DNA of 64,000 nt. Source: JBNAVJ01 sp049700455 (GTDB lineage: Bacteria > Bacteroidota > Ignavibacteria > Tepidaquicellales > Tepidaquicellaceae). A program made the position numbers and the translations under genes. How positions within the stretch are numbered: the stretch's first letter is position 1; each line of letters opens with the position of its first letter. The stretch is taken from contig JBNAVJ010000011.1 in the NCBI GenBank assembly GCA_049700455.1, positions 1-64,000 of the forward strand, in the 5' to 3' direction. Under the pieces are notes generated by a model. It saw only the letters and a list, made by a program, of their open reading frames with translations. It was not told the origin of the DNA and ran no database searches. Of this stretch, positions 1 to 8,292 are shown one piece after another.

Positions 1-7
1 ATAAGAA

Positions 8-400
8 ATGACGGGTAAAACATCAGTATATGTAGGAAGACGCAAAACTGCGGTAGCACGAGTGATATTAAAATCCGGGTCGGGTAAATTAATCATAAAT
101 GATCGTGACGCTCTTGAATATTTTAAATCTAAAGCACTTGTAGATATTGCGACAAAACCTTTGAAAGTTACAAATATGTTCGGTGTTTACGACATCAAAG
201 CAAATGTGCAGGGTGGAGGAGTAACAGGGCAGATAGGAGCTATTTCACTTGCTATTGCACGAGGTTTGATAGCAAATAATCCTGATTTGAAACCTGTTCT
301 AAGAGCGGAAGGATTGGTGACACGTGATCCTCGTATGGTAGAGCGTAAGAAGTACGGTAGACCAAAAGCGCGTAAGAGATTTCAATTTTCTAAGAGATAA
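8..400 (+). CDS. rpsI: 30S ribosomal protein S9
   Basis: Small-subunit ribosomal protein of 130 residues, the usual length for S9. The start of the protein (VGRRKTAVARV) and the very basic C-terminal tail ending KARKRFQFSKR are the family signatures; in known ribosomes the last residues of this tail reach the P-site tRNA. The ATG lies seven bases inside the window, so rplM (L13), its normal partner, would lie just upstream and is not visible. It is followed by a 176-base gap before rpsB. Identification is secure. Confidence 0.98.
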   Translation: MTGKTSVYVGRRKTAVARVILKSGSGKLIINDRDALEYFKSKALVDIATKPLKVTNMFGVYDIKANVQGGGVTGQIGAISLAIARGLIANNPDLKPVLRAEGLVTRDPRMVERKKYGRPKARKRFQFSKR

Positions 401-438
401 TTTTTTAAAACTTAAAAAATACATATTCCTGGATCTTA

Positions 439-469
439 TTTCACCTGTGTTCCTTAATGGAATGTGAAA
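439..469 (+). promoter_or_regulatory. imperfect hairpin in the rpsI-rpsB spacer (possible leader or weak terminator)
   Basis: Between rpsI and rpsB, TTTCAC (439-444) can pair with GTGAAA (464-469), and inside it TTCC (450-453) can pair with GGAA (459-462) around the loop TTAAT, leaving five bases bulged on one side. No U-tract follows, so a simple intrinsic terminator is unlikely. It may be part of an rpsB leader. A strong ribosome binding site, AGAGGAG at 563-569, sits seven bases before the rpsB ATG. The function of the hairpin is inference. Confidence 0.25.
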
Positions 470-576
470 AAGAGATGAAGGGAATAGAAGAATAACAAAA
501 GCCCACATTTATACCACAAAGATATCTGATTCTAAATCGAGGTAAGTGAGGCTTTGAATAGTAGAGGAGAACAACA

Positions 577-1311
577 ATGAAAGTACAAATCGAAGATCTT
601 TTATTGGCAGGAGCTCATTTTGGTCATCTTACAAGAAGATGGAACCCCAAAATGAGGAAATACATTTTTATGGAACGTAATGGGATTCATATAATTGACC
701 TGAAAAAAACTCTTGCCTTACTTGAAGAAGCTTGTAATTCTATTTCAAAGCTCGCAGCAGAAGGTAATTCAATTCTGTTTGTAGGTACAAAAAAGCAAGC
801 AAAGGCTATAATTCAAGAACAGGCTGAAAAATGTGGAGCGTTTTATGTTGCAGAACGTTGGCTTGGAGGTATGTTAACAAATTTTAATACTGTAAGAAAG
901 AGTATCAAAAAGCTTACAACTTTACAGCGAATGGAAATTGATGGTTCTATGCAAAAATTAATTAAAAAAGAGAGATTGAAATTAATCAGGGAAAGAGAAA
1001 AACTTGAAAAGGTACTTAATGGTATTGTGAATATGACAAAATTACCCAGCGCTCTTTATATAGTGGATGTTCGAAAAGAACATATAGCTATTGATGAAGC
1101 AAGAAAACTTAATATTCCTATTTATGCTATTGTAGATACAAACTGTGATCCGGACTTAATTGATTATCCAATCCCTGCTAATGATGATGCTGTAAAATCA
1201 ATTGAAGTAATTACTACTGCAATAGCAGATGCTGTTAAAGAAGGGATAGAAGCTGCTAAAACACGAGCTCTTGATGAGTCTGAAGAGATGAAGGAAAAAA
1301 TGGAATTATAA
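577..1311 (+). CDS. rpsB: 30S ribosomal protein S2
   Basis: Small-subunit ribosomal protein of 244 residues, a normal S2 length. Visible signatures are GAHFGHLTRRWNPKM near the N-terminus, VGTKKQA, the AERWLGGMLTNF segment and the IPIYAIVDTNCDPD block. The start is supported by the purine-rich AGAGGAG seven bases upstream, one of the clearest ribosome binding sites in this window. tsf follows after 13 bases, the common rpsB-tsf pairing, so the two are very likely co-transcribed. Confidence 0.98.
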   Translation: MKVQIEDLLLAGAHFGHLTRRWNPKMRKYIFMERNGIHIIDLKKTLALLEEACNSISKLAAEGNSILFVGTKKQAKAIIQEQAEKCGAFYVAERWLGGMLTNFNTVRKSIKKLTTLQRMEIDGSMQKLIKKERLKLIREREKLEKVLNGIVNMTKLPSALYIVDVRKEHIAIDEARKLNIPIYAIVDTNCDPDLIDYPIPANDDAVKSIEVITTAIADAVKEGIEAAKTRALDESEEMKEKMEL

Positions 1312-1324
1312 AAATATAATAATT

Positions 1325-2179
1325 ATGGAAATTACACTGAATCTTATAAAAGAACTGCGAGAAAAAACTGGAGCCGGAATGGCTGATTGCAAAAATGCTC
1401 TGATTGAGTCAAATGGTGATATAAGTAAAGCAATAGAATATCTTAGAAAAAAAGGTGCAGCAATGGCTGCAAAACGAGCTGATAAAATAGCAAAAGAAGG
1501 TGCTATCAAATCAGCTATTAGTGATGATAAAAAATCAGCTGTTATTATAGAGATTAACTGTGAAACGGATTTTGTTTCCAAAGGGGATGGATTTCAAAAA
1601 TTTGCTCAGGATATTGCTGATGTTGCTTTGAAGACAGGTACAGATGATGTAAACCAGATATTGAAATCTAAAACACCTGATGGTCTGACTGTTCAAGATA
1701 CGATTGATGAAATGATGGGTAAAGTTGGAGAAAAAATTGAGTTTAAAAGAGCAAAATATATTGCCGTTCCGGATGGTTTTATTTCTTCTTATATCCACTT
1801 TGGAAGCAAGCTTGGAGCACTTGTTGGTTTGAAAGGAGATTACTCTGAACAAGCAAATGAACTTGGGAGAAAGATTGCAATGCAGGTGGTTGCTATGAAT
1901 CCAATTGCTATAGATCGCTCAGGTGTTAATCCAGAAGTGATTGAAAAAGAGAAGGAAATTTACTATGAACAAGCAAAAAGCGATAGTAAAAAACCTCCCG
2001 AAATTATTGAGAGAATTGTAAAAAATAAAATAGAGAAATTTTATCAAGAAAACTGCCTTTTGGAACAAGAATATATTCAGGACCAGAATGAATCAGTCGG
2101 AGATTTTATCAAAAAATTCAATAAGACAAATAATACTTCTCTTGAAGTAATTACAATGGTTCGTTTTCAATTAGGTTAA
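1325..2179 (+). CDS. tsf: translation elongation factor Ts
   Basis: Nucleotide exchange factor that recycles EF-Tu from GDP to GTP. The protein is 284 residues, typical of bacterial EF-Ts. The N-terminal UBA-like domain carries the signature LREKTGAGMADCKNAL, and the core carries INCETDFVSK, a hallmark of the EF-Tu-contacting region. It lies 13 bases after rpsB, and a strong intrinsic terminator (2194-2236) follows directly, closing the rpsB-tsf unit. Confidence 0.98.
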   Translation: MEITLNLIKELREKTGAGMADCKNALIESNGDISKAIEYLRKKGAAMAAKRADKIAKEGAIKSAISDDKKSAVIIEINCETDFVSKGDGFQKFAQDIADVALKTGTDDVNQILKSKTPDGLTVQDTIDEMMGKVGEKIEFKRAKYIAVPDGFISSYIHFGSKLGALVGLKGDYSEQANELGRKIAMQVVAMNPIAIDRSGVNPEVIEKEKEIYYEQAKSDSKKPPEIIERIVKNKIEKFYQENCLLEQEYIQDQNESVGDFIKKFNKTNNTSLEVITMVRFQLG

Positions 2180-2193
2180 AAAGAAATGAATAT

Positions 2194-2236
2194 AAATACT
2201 CCTTTGATTTTTTTAAATTAGAGGAGTATTTTTATA
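2194..2236 (+). terminator. rho-independent terminator after tsf
   Basis: A perfect 10-base stem, AAATACTCCT at 2194-2203 against AGGAGTATTT at 2222-2231, with an 18-base AT-rich loop, followed by a short T-rich tail. It lies between the tsf stop and the pyrH start, so pyrH probably depends on read-through or on a promoter within this short gap. Confidence 0.8.
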
Positions 2237-2251
2237 TTTAAACAGAAAAAC

Positions 2252-2962
2252 GTGAAACCAAGATATAAAAGAATTCTTCTCAAGTTGAGTGGTGAATCTT
2301 TAATGGGGGAACAAAACTTTGGTATTGATTCAAGGGTGGTTGAACATCTTGCCGATGAAATCATTTCAGTTGCATTAAATAAAGTTCAGGTTGGTGTAGT
2401 TATAGGAGGCGGCAATATTTATCGTGGGTTATCTGCTGCTCAACAAGGTGTTGATAGATTTACAGGCGACCAGATGGGTATGCTGGCAACCGTAATTAAT
2501 TCTCTGGCATTACAAAATGCACTTGAACATAGGGGAATTTACACCCGTGTTCAATCTGCCATAAAAATGGAAGAAATAGCTGAACCCCTGATAATTCGAC
2601 GCGCTGTAAGACATATGGAAAAGGGGCGTGTGGTGATTTTTGCGGCTGGTACAGGTGAACCATATTTTACTACTGATACAGCTGCCGCTTTACGAGCAGT
2701 TGAAATAAAGGCTGACATAATTTTGAAAGGTACTCGTGTAGATGGAGTTTATGATTCGGACCCCGAAAAAAATAGTAAAGCGAAAAAATTTAATCACATT
2801 GCTTATGATGAAGTAATTCGTCAGGGATTACAGGTTATGGACCTTACCGCCATTACATTGTGCAGGGAAAATAATCTCCCAATTATTGTTTTTGATATGA
2901 ATGTTAAAGGCAACCTAAAGAAAATTGTTCTTGGTAAGAAAGTAGGTACTTTAATAAACTAA
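2252..2962 (+). CDS. pyrH: UMP kinase (uridylate kinase)
   Basis: Phosphorylates UMP to UDP in pyrimidine nucleotide synthesis. Bacterial UMP kinases belong to the amino acid kinase fold and are hexamers regulated by GTP and UTP. The protein is 236 residues, the family norm. Signatures include LKLSGESLMG at the N-terminus, VIGGGNIYRG and the DGVYDSDP loop. The start codon is GTG: no in-frame ATG gives the conserved N-terminus. It sits just after the tsf terminator and 10 bases before frr, the widespread pyrH-frr arrangement. Confidence 0.97.
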   Translation: MKPRYKRILLKLSGESLMGEQNFGIDSRVVEHLADEIISVALNKVQVGVVIGGGNIYRGLSAAQQGVDRFTGDQMGMLATVINSLALQNALEHRGIYTRVQSAIKMEEIAEPLIIRRAVRHMEKGRVVIFAAGTGEPYFTTDTAAALRAVEIKADIILKGTRVDGVYDSDPEKNSKAKKFNHIAYDEVIRQGLQVMDLTAITLCRENNLPIIVFDMNVKGNLKKIVLGKKVGTLIN

Positions 2963-2972
2963 TTAATTCCTT

Positions 2973-3530
2973 ATGATAAAAGATATACTTAAAGAAGCAA
3001 ACGAGAGAATGAAGAAAGCCGTTGAGCACATTGCAGGTGAATTTATTAAAATTAGAACAGGTAAAGCTTCTATTGGACTTCTGGAAGGTATAAAAGTAGA
3101 TTACTACGGTACCCCTACACCACTTAATCAAGTTGGCAATCTTACTACACCTGATTTTCACACTATTACTATTCAACCGTGGGATAAATCTATAATTCCC
3201 AATATTGAAAAGGCTATATTGAATTCTAATCTTGGCCTTAATCCTACAAACGATGGAACTTTAATCAGGATTCCTATTCCCCCCTTAAATGAAGAACGAC
3301 GAAAGGAACTTGTCAAACTGGTTAAGAAAATGGCTGAAGATGGAAGAATTGCTGTTAGAAATATCAGACGCGATGAAATGGAAAGATTGAAAAAAATTGA
3401 AAAGCAAGAACATATTTCTGAAGACGACAGAAAACATGCAGAAACCGAACTCCAAAAACTGACCGATAAGTTCATAAAAGAGATTGATGCCTTGCTTGAG
3501 AGAAAAGAGAAAGAGATAATGGAAGTATAG
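2973..3530 (+). CDS. frr: ribosome recycling factor
   Basis: Splits post-termination ribosomes together with EF-G. It has 185 residues, exactly the family size, and starts 10 bases after pyrH. Characteristic segments are the N-terminal helix with KIRTGKAS, the DYYGTPTPLNQ block, and the C-terminal helices containing RRKELVKLVKKMAEDGR and ISEDD. The stop is only seven bases before waaA, so this translation unit runs on into LPS genes. Confidence 0.97.
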   Translation: MIKDILKEANERMKKAVEHIAGEFIKIRTGKASIGLLEGIKVDYYGTPTPLNQVGNLTTPDFHTITIQPWDKSIIPNIEKAILNSNLGLNPTNDGTLIRIPIPPLNEERRKELVKLVKKMAEDGRIAVRNIRRDEMERLKKIEKQEHISEDDRKHAETELQKLTDKFIKEIDALLERKEKEIMEV

Positions 3531-3537
3531 AGTCCCT

Positions 3538-4836
3538 ATGCTCAAGTTCTGGTTTGTAATTTATAATGTTATATTGGTTCCAGTACTTTGGATTATTTTT
3601 AAGCTTTTATCAATTTTTAATTCTAAAATTAAAGAAGGTTTCAAAGGCAGAATTAATCTCTTTGAAGATTTAAAAAGCAACCTTGCTTCACAAAGATGTC
3701 ATTCACAAACTATTTTAATTCACAGTTCCTCTCTGGGTGAGTTCCAGCAGGCAATTCCGCTTGCAGATGCACTTAAAGAAAAATCATATAATATTGTTTT
3801 TTCTTTTTTTTCCCCCTCAGGTTATAACAATTCCGTGAAATATCTGGAAAATCATATTATAACTTACTTACCATTTGATTCATATGTGAATGCTAAACGG
3901 TTTCTGGATATTTTAAATCCCAAAGTTGTAATTTTAATGAGATATGATCTCTGGTTTAATTTCTTGTATCTGGCTAAAAAAAGAAATATTTTTGTGGTAA
4001 TTGCTAATGCAAGATATGATGAAAAAAATTGGAGCTGGAAGTTACCTCTTATTTGTTCTTTCAAGCGTACTCTTTACAATCTGGTGGATATGTTTTTTGT
4101 CATAGATGATAGTGATGAAAAGTATTATAAGAAAGAGTTTAGGGAAAAAGTTGATGTAATTTTCAAAGTTGGTGATTCAAAATATGAAAGAGTGTATCAA
4201 GCCTCAAAAAAAGTTCTTGCTGAAGATGTAGAAAAAATTGTCCCTTCTAAAGTTATAGAAAATAAAAAAGTTTTTGTAGTTGGTAGTTCATGGAAGGAAG
4301 ATGAGGAACTTATACTGCCTGTTTTAAACAAAATTGTAAAATATGAACCCCACTTGCTTACATTTCTTGTCCCTCATGAACCGAAAGAAACTAAGCTTGT
4401 AATTATAGAACGCAACATAAGTACTAAATATGAAAATCTTAAAGTAATAAGACTCTCAAAAATTCAAAATTATAATGTAGAAAATATTATTCTTGTAGAT
4501 ACAGTTGGAAATTTACTGAAACTTTATTCCATTGCTTATGTTAGTTACGTAGGAGGGGGCTTCAAATCCGGCCTCCATAATATTCTTGAGCCTGTTGTTT
4601 TTGGAGTCCCGGTAATTTATGCGAATCTTGTTAAAAATTCAGATGAAAATGAGTTTCTGGAAAGTATTGGTTGTGGGTTTGTGGTAAACGATCAGTTTGA
4701 ATTCTATAAAATTATAAGGCGTCTTCTTTCAGATTACAATTATCGGAACACAATTAAAACAAATTGCGGAAGGGTTTTTCAGGAAAAGCTTGGTACTGCC
4801 GAAAAAATAGTCCAAAAAATAATACAACACTTATGA
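3538..4836 (+). CDS. waaA: 3-deoxy-D-manno-octulosonic acid (Kdo) transferase
   Basis: Transfers Kdo from CMP-Kdo to lipid A at the inner membrane (glycosyltransferase family 30). The protein is 432 residues. It has an N-terminal hydrophobic anchor (about residues 5-25), the SSSLGEF motif with the predicted catalytic Glu68, VPHEPKE in the second Rossmann half, and a GGGFKSGLHNILEP donor-binding segment. Start ATG is seven bases after frr. Its last codons overlap the gmhA start in an ATGA arrangement, so the two are translationally coupled. Its presence implies an LPS outer membrane. Confidence 0.93.
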   Translation: MLKFWFVIYNVILVPVLWIIFKLLSIFNSKIKEGFKGRINLFEDLKSNLASQRCHSQTILIHSSSLGEFQQAIPLADALKEKSYNIVFSFFSPSGYNNSVKYLENHIITYLPFDSYVNAKRFLDILNPKVVILMRYDLWFNFLYLAKKRNIFVVIANARYDEKNWSWKLPLICSFKRTLYNLVDMFFVIDDSDEKYYKKEFREKVDVIFKVGDSKYERVYQASKKVLAEDVEKIVPSKVIENKKVFVVGSSWKEDEELILPVLNKIVKYEPHLLTFLVPHEPKETKLVIIERNISTKYENLKVIRLSKIQNYNVENIILVDTVGNLLKLYSIAYVSYVGGGFKSGLHNILEPVVFGVPVIYANLVKNSDENEFLESIGCGFVVNDQFEFYKIIRRLLSDYNYRNTIKTNCGRVFQEKLGTAEKIVQKIIQHL

Positions 4837-5420
4837 TAAATAAAGAAAAATTCACAGAAGAATCTCTACGTGAAAGTGGTCATACGAAAATATTAACCAT
4901 ATCCCATTGTCTAACGGACATTGTCAAAGTAGCTGATGTACTTGTTAAGTCGATTAAAACAGGCAGGAAAATAATGTTATGCGGGAACGGCGGGAGTGCT
5001 GCTGATAGTCAACATATAGCAGCTGAATTTACAATCAGGCTTTCTCATAATGTGAAAAGACCAGCTATACCGGCTATAGCATTGACTACAAATTCTTCTG
5101 TTCTTACAGCTGGCGGAAATGATATTGGTTTTGAAAATGTATTTGCACGAATAGTTGAAGGTTTAGGGGTTGAAGGTGATGTGCTGGTTTGTATTTCTAC
5201 AAGTGGAAACTCTGAAAACCTCATTCGGGCAATAAATGTTGCAAAGCAGAAGAAGATTGTAACAGTAGGTCTGTTAGGAGAAACGGGAGGCAAGATGAAA
5301 GACCTTTGTGATTACTCGATTTGTGTCCCTTCACAGAATGTTCAGCGAATTCAGGAAACTCATATCACAATTGGTCATATTCTATGTGAGTTGGTAGAAT
5401 GCGATTTATATGGTAAATGA
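4833..5420 (+). CDS. gmhA: D-sedoheptulose 7-phosphate isomerase
   Basis: First step of ADP-heptose synthesis for the LPS inner core: sedoheptulose 7-phosphate to D-glycero-D-manno-heptose 7-phosphate. The SIS-domain signature LCGNGGSAADSQHIAAEF is clear, followed by STSGNSENL for phosphate binding and a conserved His-rich C-terminal helix (ETHITIGHILCELVE). An open frame extends upstream into waaA, but the ATG at 4833, overlapping the waaA stop as ATGA, gives 195 residues and the normal N-terminus. The product fits with the three heptosyltransferase-family genes at 9.4-12.6 kb. Confidence 0.93.
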   Translation: MINKEKFTEESLRESGHTKILTISHCLTDIVKVADVLVKSIKTGRKIMLCGNGGSAADSQHIAAEFTIRLSHNVKRPAIPAIALTTNSSVLTAGGNDIGFENVFARIVEGLGVEGDVLVCISTSGNSENLIRAINVAKQKKIVTVGLLGETGGKMKDLCDYSICVPSQNVQRIQETHITIGHILCELVECDLYGK

Positions 5421-5427
5421 CAATCGT

Positions 5428-5892
5428 CTATTTACCCCTTTTGATTTTGTTTTTGTTAAGCTCTTTTCTTTTTAAAGCTTCCTGTTCGTCTTTTGTTTTG
5501 TTATCTAATCGTGTAGTTTCTTTTTCTGAGGTAGATTTTTTTGCTTTTAGTGATGAATCAGAAATATTCCTTGTGTCTTTTTTATAAGGTTCCTCAGTTG
5601 TTGTCTTTTTGGAAGAGCTGGTTATCATTTTTACTGCTACATAAGTACTTATCCCAATTGTAATAACTGCAAAAAAGGCTATTACTATTACAATGATTAC
5701 TACCGTTTTTGACTTTCTGGTTGGCGGTTGAAATTGGTCATAGGTGTATTTTGTTTGAGGTTGTTGGTATAGGGTTTGTTGTTGTTGTGGTTTTTGCTGG
5801 GGTGCAGAAAAGCCGAAACCACAATTTGGACAAACAGCAAAATAGGAACTGGAAACAAAACCACACTTTGGACACCTGGTAGAGTTTTCCAT
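5428..5892 (-). CDS. zinc-ribbon single-pass membrane protein, unknown function
   Basis: Protein of 154 residues that I do not recognise as a named family. It starts with a zinc ribbon, C7-x2-C10 and C21-x2-C24. A Pro/Gln/Tyr-rich linker follows (about residues 30-60), then one transmembrane segment (about 66-90), then a very polar Lys/Glu/Thr-rich tail of about 60 residues. The layout resembles small bacterial zinc-ribbon membrane proteins of unknown role. It is the last gene of the leftward run, 24 bases after the E2 gene, and its stop lies seven bases from the gmhA stop (convergent). Confidence 0.7.
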   Translation of the reverse strand: MENSTRCPKCGFVSSSYFAVCPNCGFGFSAPQQKPQQQQTLYQQPQTKYTYDQFQPPTRKSKTVVIIVIVIAFFAVITIGISTYVAVKMITSSSKKTTTEEPYKKDTRNISDSSLKAKKSTSEKETTRLDNKTKDEQEALKRKELNKNKIKRGK

Positions 5893-5916
5893 TGTTATAT
5901 TTTTTTTGTTTTTATA

Positions 5917-7239
5917 TTAGAGTTTGTAGTTTTCGAGATAATATGCAACTCTCATTACGAATTTTCCACCAAGTGCACCATCTATTAATCTATGATCAAA
6001 CGAGAGCGTTAGGTAAACCATAGGCCTTATTACTACAAAATCACCCTCAGGGGTCTCAAGTACAGCTGGTCGTTTTTTCACAGCACCTACTCCAAGTATA
6101 GCAACCTGTGGTTGATTAATTATCATTGTTCCAATAATATTGCCAAATACTCCATAATTTGAGATTGTAAAAGTTCCTCCTTGAATTTCATCAAGTGTTA
6201 ATTTTTTAACGCGTGCACGTTTTGCAAGATCGTTGATTGAACGTGCAAGACCTACAAGATTTTTAGCATCAGCATCTTTTATAACCGGCACAATTAAGCC
6301 ACCATTTTCCATTGCTACAGCAAAACCAAGATGAATCTTGTTTTTGGTTACAGCACGAAATGGTACAACAGAATCATCTATTACTGAATTAACAAGTGGA
6401 AAATCTTTTAATGCTTTGATTACGGCATCGGCAATAAACGGCATATAGGTAAGTTTGAATCCTTCATTTGCTTCAAACTCAGGAGCCAATCGTGCACGGA
6501 GTTGTTCAACTTTTGAAAGGTCAACTTCTGCAATAGCATTTACATGCGGGGAAATGTTTACCGAAGCAACCATATGCTCTGCCATCTTCTGTCTTACATT
6601 GTCGAACTCAAGTACAGTTATACCTTCTTCGTTATAATTTACAGATGGTTTGAACTGTTCTAACTTTACTGTTGGTTTATGTTCAATTGGTGCTCCGGGC
6701 TCAACTGAAACAGAAGGAGGTGTAACTTTTGTTCGAGTTTTAATGTATTCGAGAATATCTTTTTTAGTTACACGGTTATTTAATCCAGAACCTTTTATTT
6801 TTTGTAGTTCGGAAATCGAGATACCTTCCTGTTTAGCAATATTTAATACAAGCGGCGAAAAAAATTGTTCCCCAGCTTCAGATAATTGTTTTTCTATTTC
6901 TTCAACAGCCGGTTTAGCTTCGACTGCAGGTTCTGGTATTGGTTCTTTGAATTCCTTTTTTATTGACTCTGGAGTTTGTGGCTGTGTAGCAGCTTCTACC
7001 TCTTCAGTGCTCATTCTTGCCAGTACTTTACCTACTTCAACAGTATCACCTTCCTTATATAATATTTCTGTTATAATTCCGCTTTCAGGGGCTGGAATTT
7101 CCGTATCTACTTTATCAGTTGAAATTTCTAATAATGGCTCATCCCGTTCTACTTTATCACCGACTTTTTTTAACCATTTTAAAATTGTACCCTCAATTAT
7201 GGATTCACCCATTTTGGGCATTACAATATCGATAATCAT
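5917..7239 (-). CDS. 2-oxo acid dehydrogenase complex, dihydrolipoyl acyltransferase (E2)
   Basis: E2 core of a pyruvate, 2-oxoglutarate or branched-chain oxo acid dehydrogenase complex; it passes the acyl group from lipoamide to CoA. Domains in order: an N-terminal lipoyl domain with the lipoylation site STDKVDTE (Lys43); a Pro/Glu-rich linker; a peripheral subunit-binding domain (about residues 125-165, NIAKQEGISISEL); another linker; and the catalytic domain ending with the active-site FDHRLIDG motif. Length is 440 residues. No E1 or E3 gene is nearby, so the substrate cannot be set from context. It lies 68 bases downstream of prs. Confidence 0.9.
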   Translation of the reverse strand: MIIDIVMPKMGESIIEGTILKWLKKVGDKVERDEPLLEISTDKVDTEIPAPESGIITEILYKEGDTVEVGKVLARMSTEEVEAATQPQTPESIKKEFKEPIPEPAVEAKPAVEEIEKQLSEAGEQFFSPLVLNIAKQEGISISELQKIKGSGLNNRVTKKDILEYIKTRTKVTPPSVSVEPGAPIEHKPTVKLEQFKPSVNYNEEGITVLEFDNVRQKMAEHMVASVNISPHVNAIAEVDLSKVEQLRARLAPEFEANEGFKLTYMPFIADAVIKALKDFPLVNSVIDDSVVPFRAVTKNKIHLGFAVAMENGGLIVPVIKDADAKNLVGLARSINDLAKRARVKKLTLDEIQGGTFTISNYGVFGNIIGTMIINQPQVAILGVGAVKKRPAVLETPEGDFVVIRPMVYLTLSFDHRLIDGALGGKFVMRVAYYLENYKL

Positions 7240-7307
7240 CTTCTTAGCTCCTCAGTTTGAATTTTTAATTAACCATATATGTAACATAATTAAGTATAAT
7301 AAAATTC

Positions 7308-8240
7308 TCAAATTATGTCAAAAAGTGAGCTTATAGATTCATTTTTGTTGGTACGTATTATCGCTTCTGCAAAAATTGAAGCCACTGACTTAATTTCGAT
7401 TTTAGGATTTTCACTTGTAATATGAATTGTATCAGATACAAAAACTTTTTTTACAGAAGAATTTGTTATCCTATCTAAAGAATTACCAGAGAGTATTGGA
7501 TGAACACAGGCACCGTAAATATCGAGAGCACCTTTTGCTTTTAAAGCTTCTACAGCATTTACAAAAGTACCGGCTGTATCGATTAAATCATCAACAATCA
7601 AAACGTTTTTGTCCTTTACTTCACCTATAATGTTCATAATTTCTGCAACATTAGGTTTTGGTCGTCGTTTGTCAATTAGAATAAGGTCAGCATGAAGATA
7701 TTTTGCATACGCACGAGCCATCTTGATTCCGCCCACATCTGGAGAAGCTACAGCCAGATTCGGGATTTTCATATCTATTATATGTTTCAAAAAAACTGGT
7801 GATGCATAAAGATGATCTACAGGAATATCAAAAAACCCCTGTATCTGTGCTGCATGTAGGTCCATAGTAATTACTCTATCTGCTCCTGCTTTTTCAAGCA
7901 GATTGGCGATAAGTTTTGCAGTAATTGAAACCCGTGGCTGATCTTTTCTATCCTGACGGGCATAGCCAAAGTAAGGTATAACAGCGGTTACCCTTGAAGC
8001 TGATGCTCGCTTTGCAGCATCTAACATAATAAGTAATTCCATCAGATGATCAGAGGGAGGGTTCGTTGATTGGATAATAAAAACGTCACTACCACGAATA
8101 TTTTCATCGTAACTGATCCATATTTCTCCATCGGAAAACTTCTTTATTGTTCTATTTCCCTCTTTAATACCAAGTTTTTGGACTATACTTCTGGTTAATT
8201 CGGTAGAGTTTGAACCTGAAAAAATTTTTAGATCTGGCAT
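7308..8240 (-). CDS. prs: ribose-phosphate pyrophosphokinase (PRPP synthetase)
   Basis: Makes PRPP from ribose 5-phosphate and ATP for purine, pyrimidine, histidine and NAD synthesis. The 310-residue length is typical of class I enzymes. Visible motifs: GYARQDRK in the ATP-binding region, TMDLHAAQIQGFF, and the PRPP-binding loop VDDLIDTAGT. The ATG gives the standard N-terminus (LKIFSGSNSTELT). It sits between the aminotransferase (52 bases) and the E2 gene (68 bases) on the same strand. Confidence 0.97.
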   Translation of the reverse strand: MPDLKIFSGSNSTELTRSIVQKLGIKEGNRTIKKFSDGEIWISYDENIRGSDVFIIQSTNPPSDHLMELLIMLDAAKRASASRVTAVIPYFGYARQDRKDQPRVSITAKLIANLLEKAGADRVITMDLHAAQIQGFFDIPVDHLYASPVFLKHIIDMKIPNLAVASPDVGGIKMARAYAKYLHADLILIDKRRPKPNVAEIMNIIGEVKDKNVLIVDDLIDTAGTFVNAVEALKAKGALDIYGACVHPILSGNSLDRITNSSVKKVFVSDTIHITSENPKIEIKSVASIFAEAIIRTNKNESISSLFDII

Positions 8241-8292
8241 ATTATGAAGTTGGTTTAGATAAAATTATGAAAACACAATTTTTAAATCAATT

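Noticed and set aside
4764..4832. Longer gmhA start inside waaA
   Set aside because: Adds 23 residues unlike any GmhA N-terminus; the ATG at 4833 overlapping the waaA stop is a standard coupled start.
6650..7336. 228-codon open frame on the plus strand opposite the E2 gene
   Set aside because: Antisense shadow: the E2 protein on the minus strand has intact lipoyl, binding and catalytic domains, and the shadow product is a low-complexity Ser/Ile/Pro-rich sequence.
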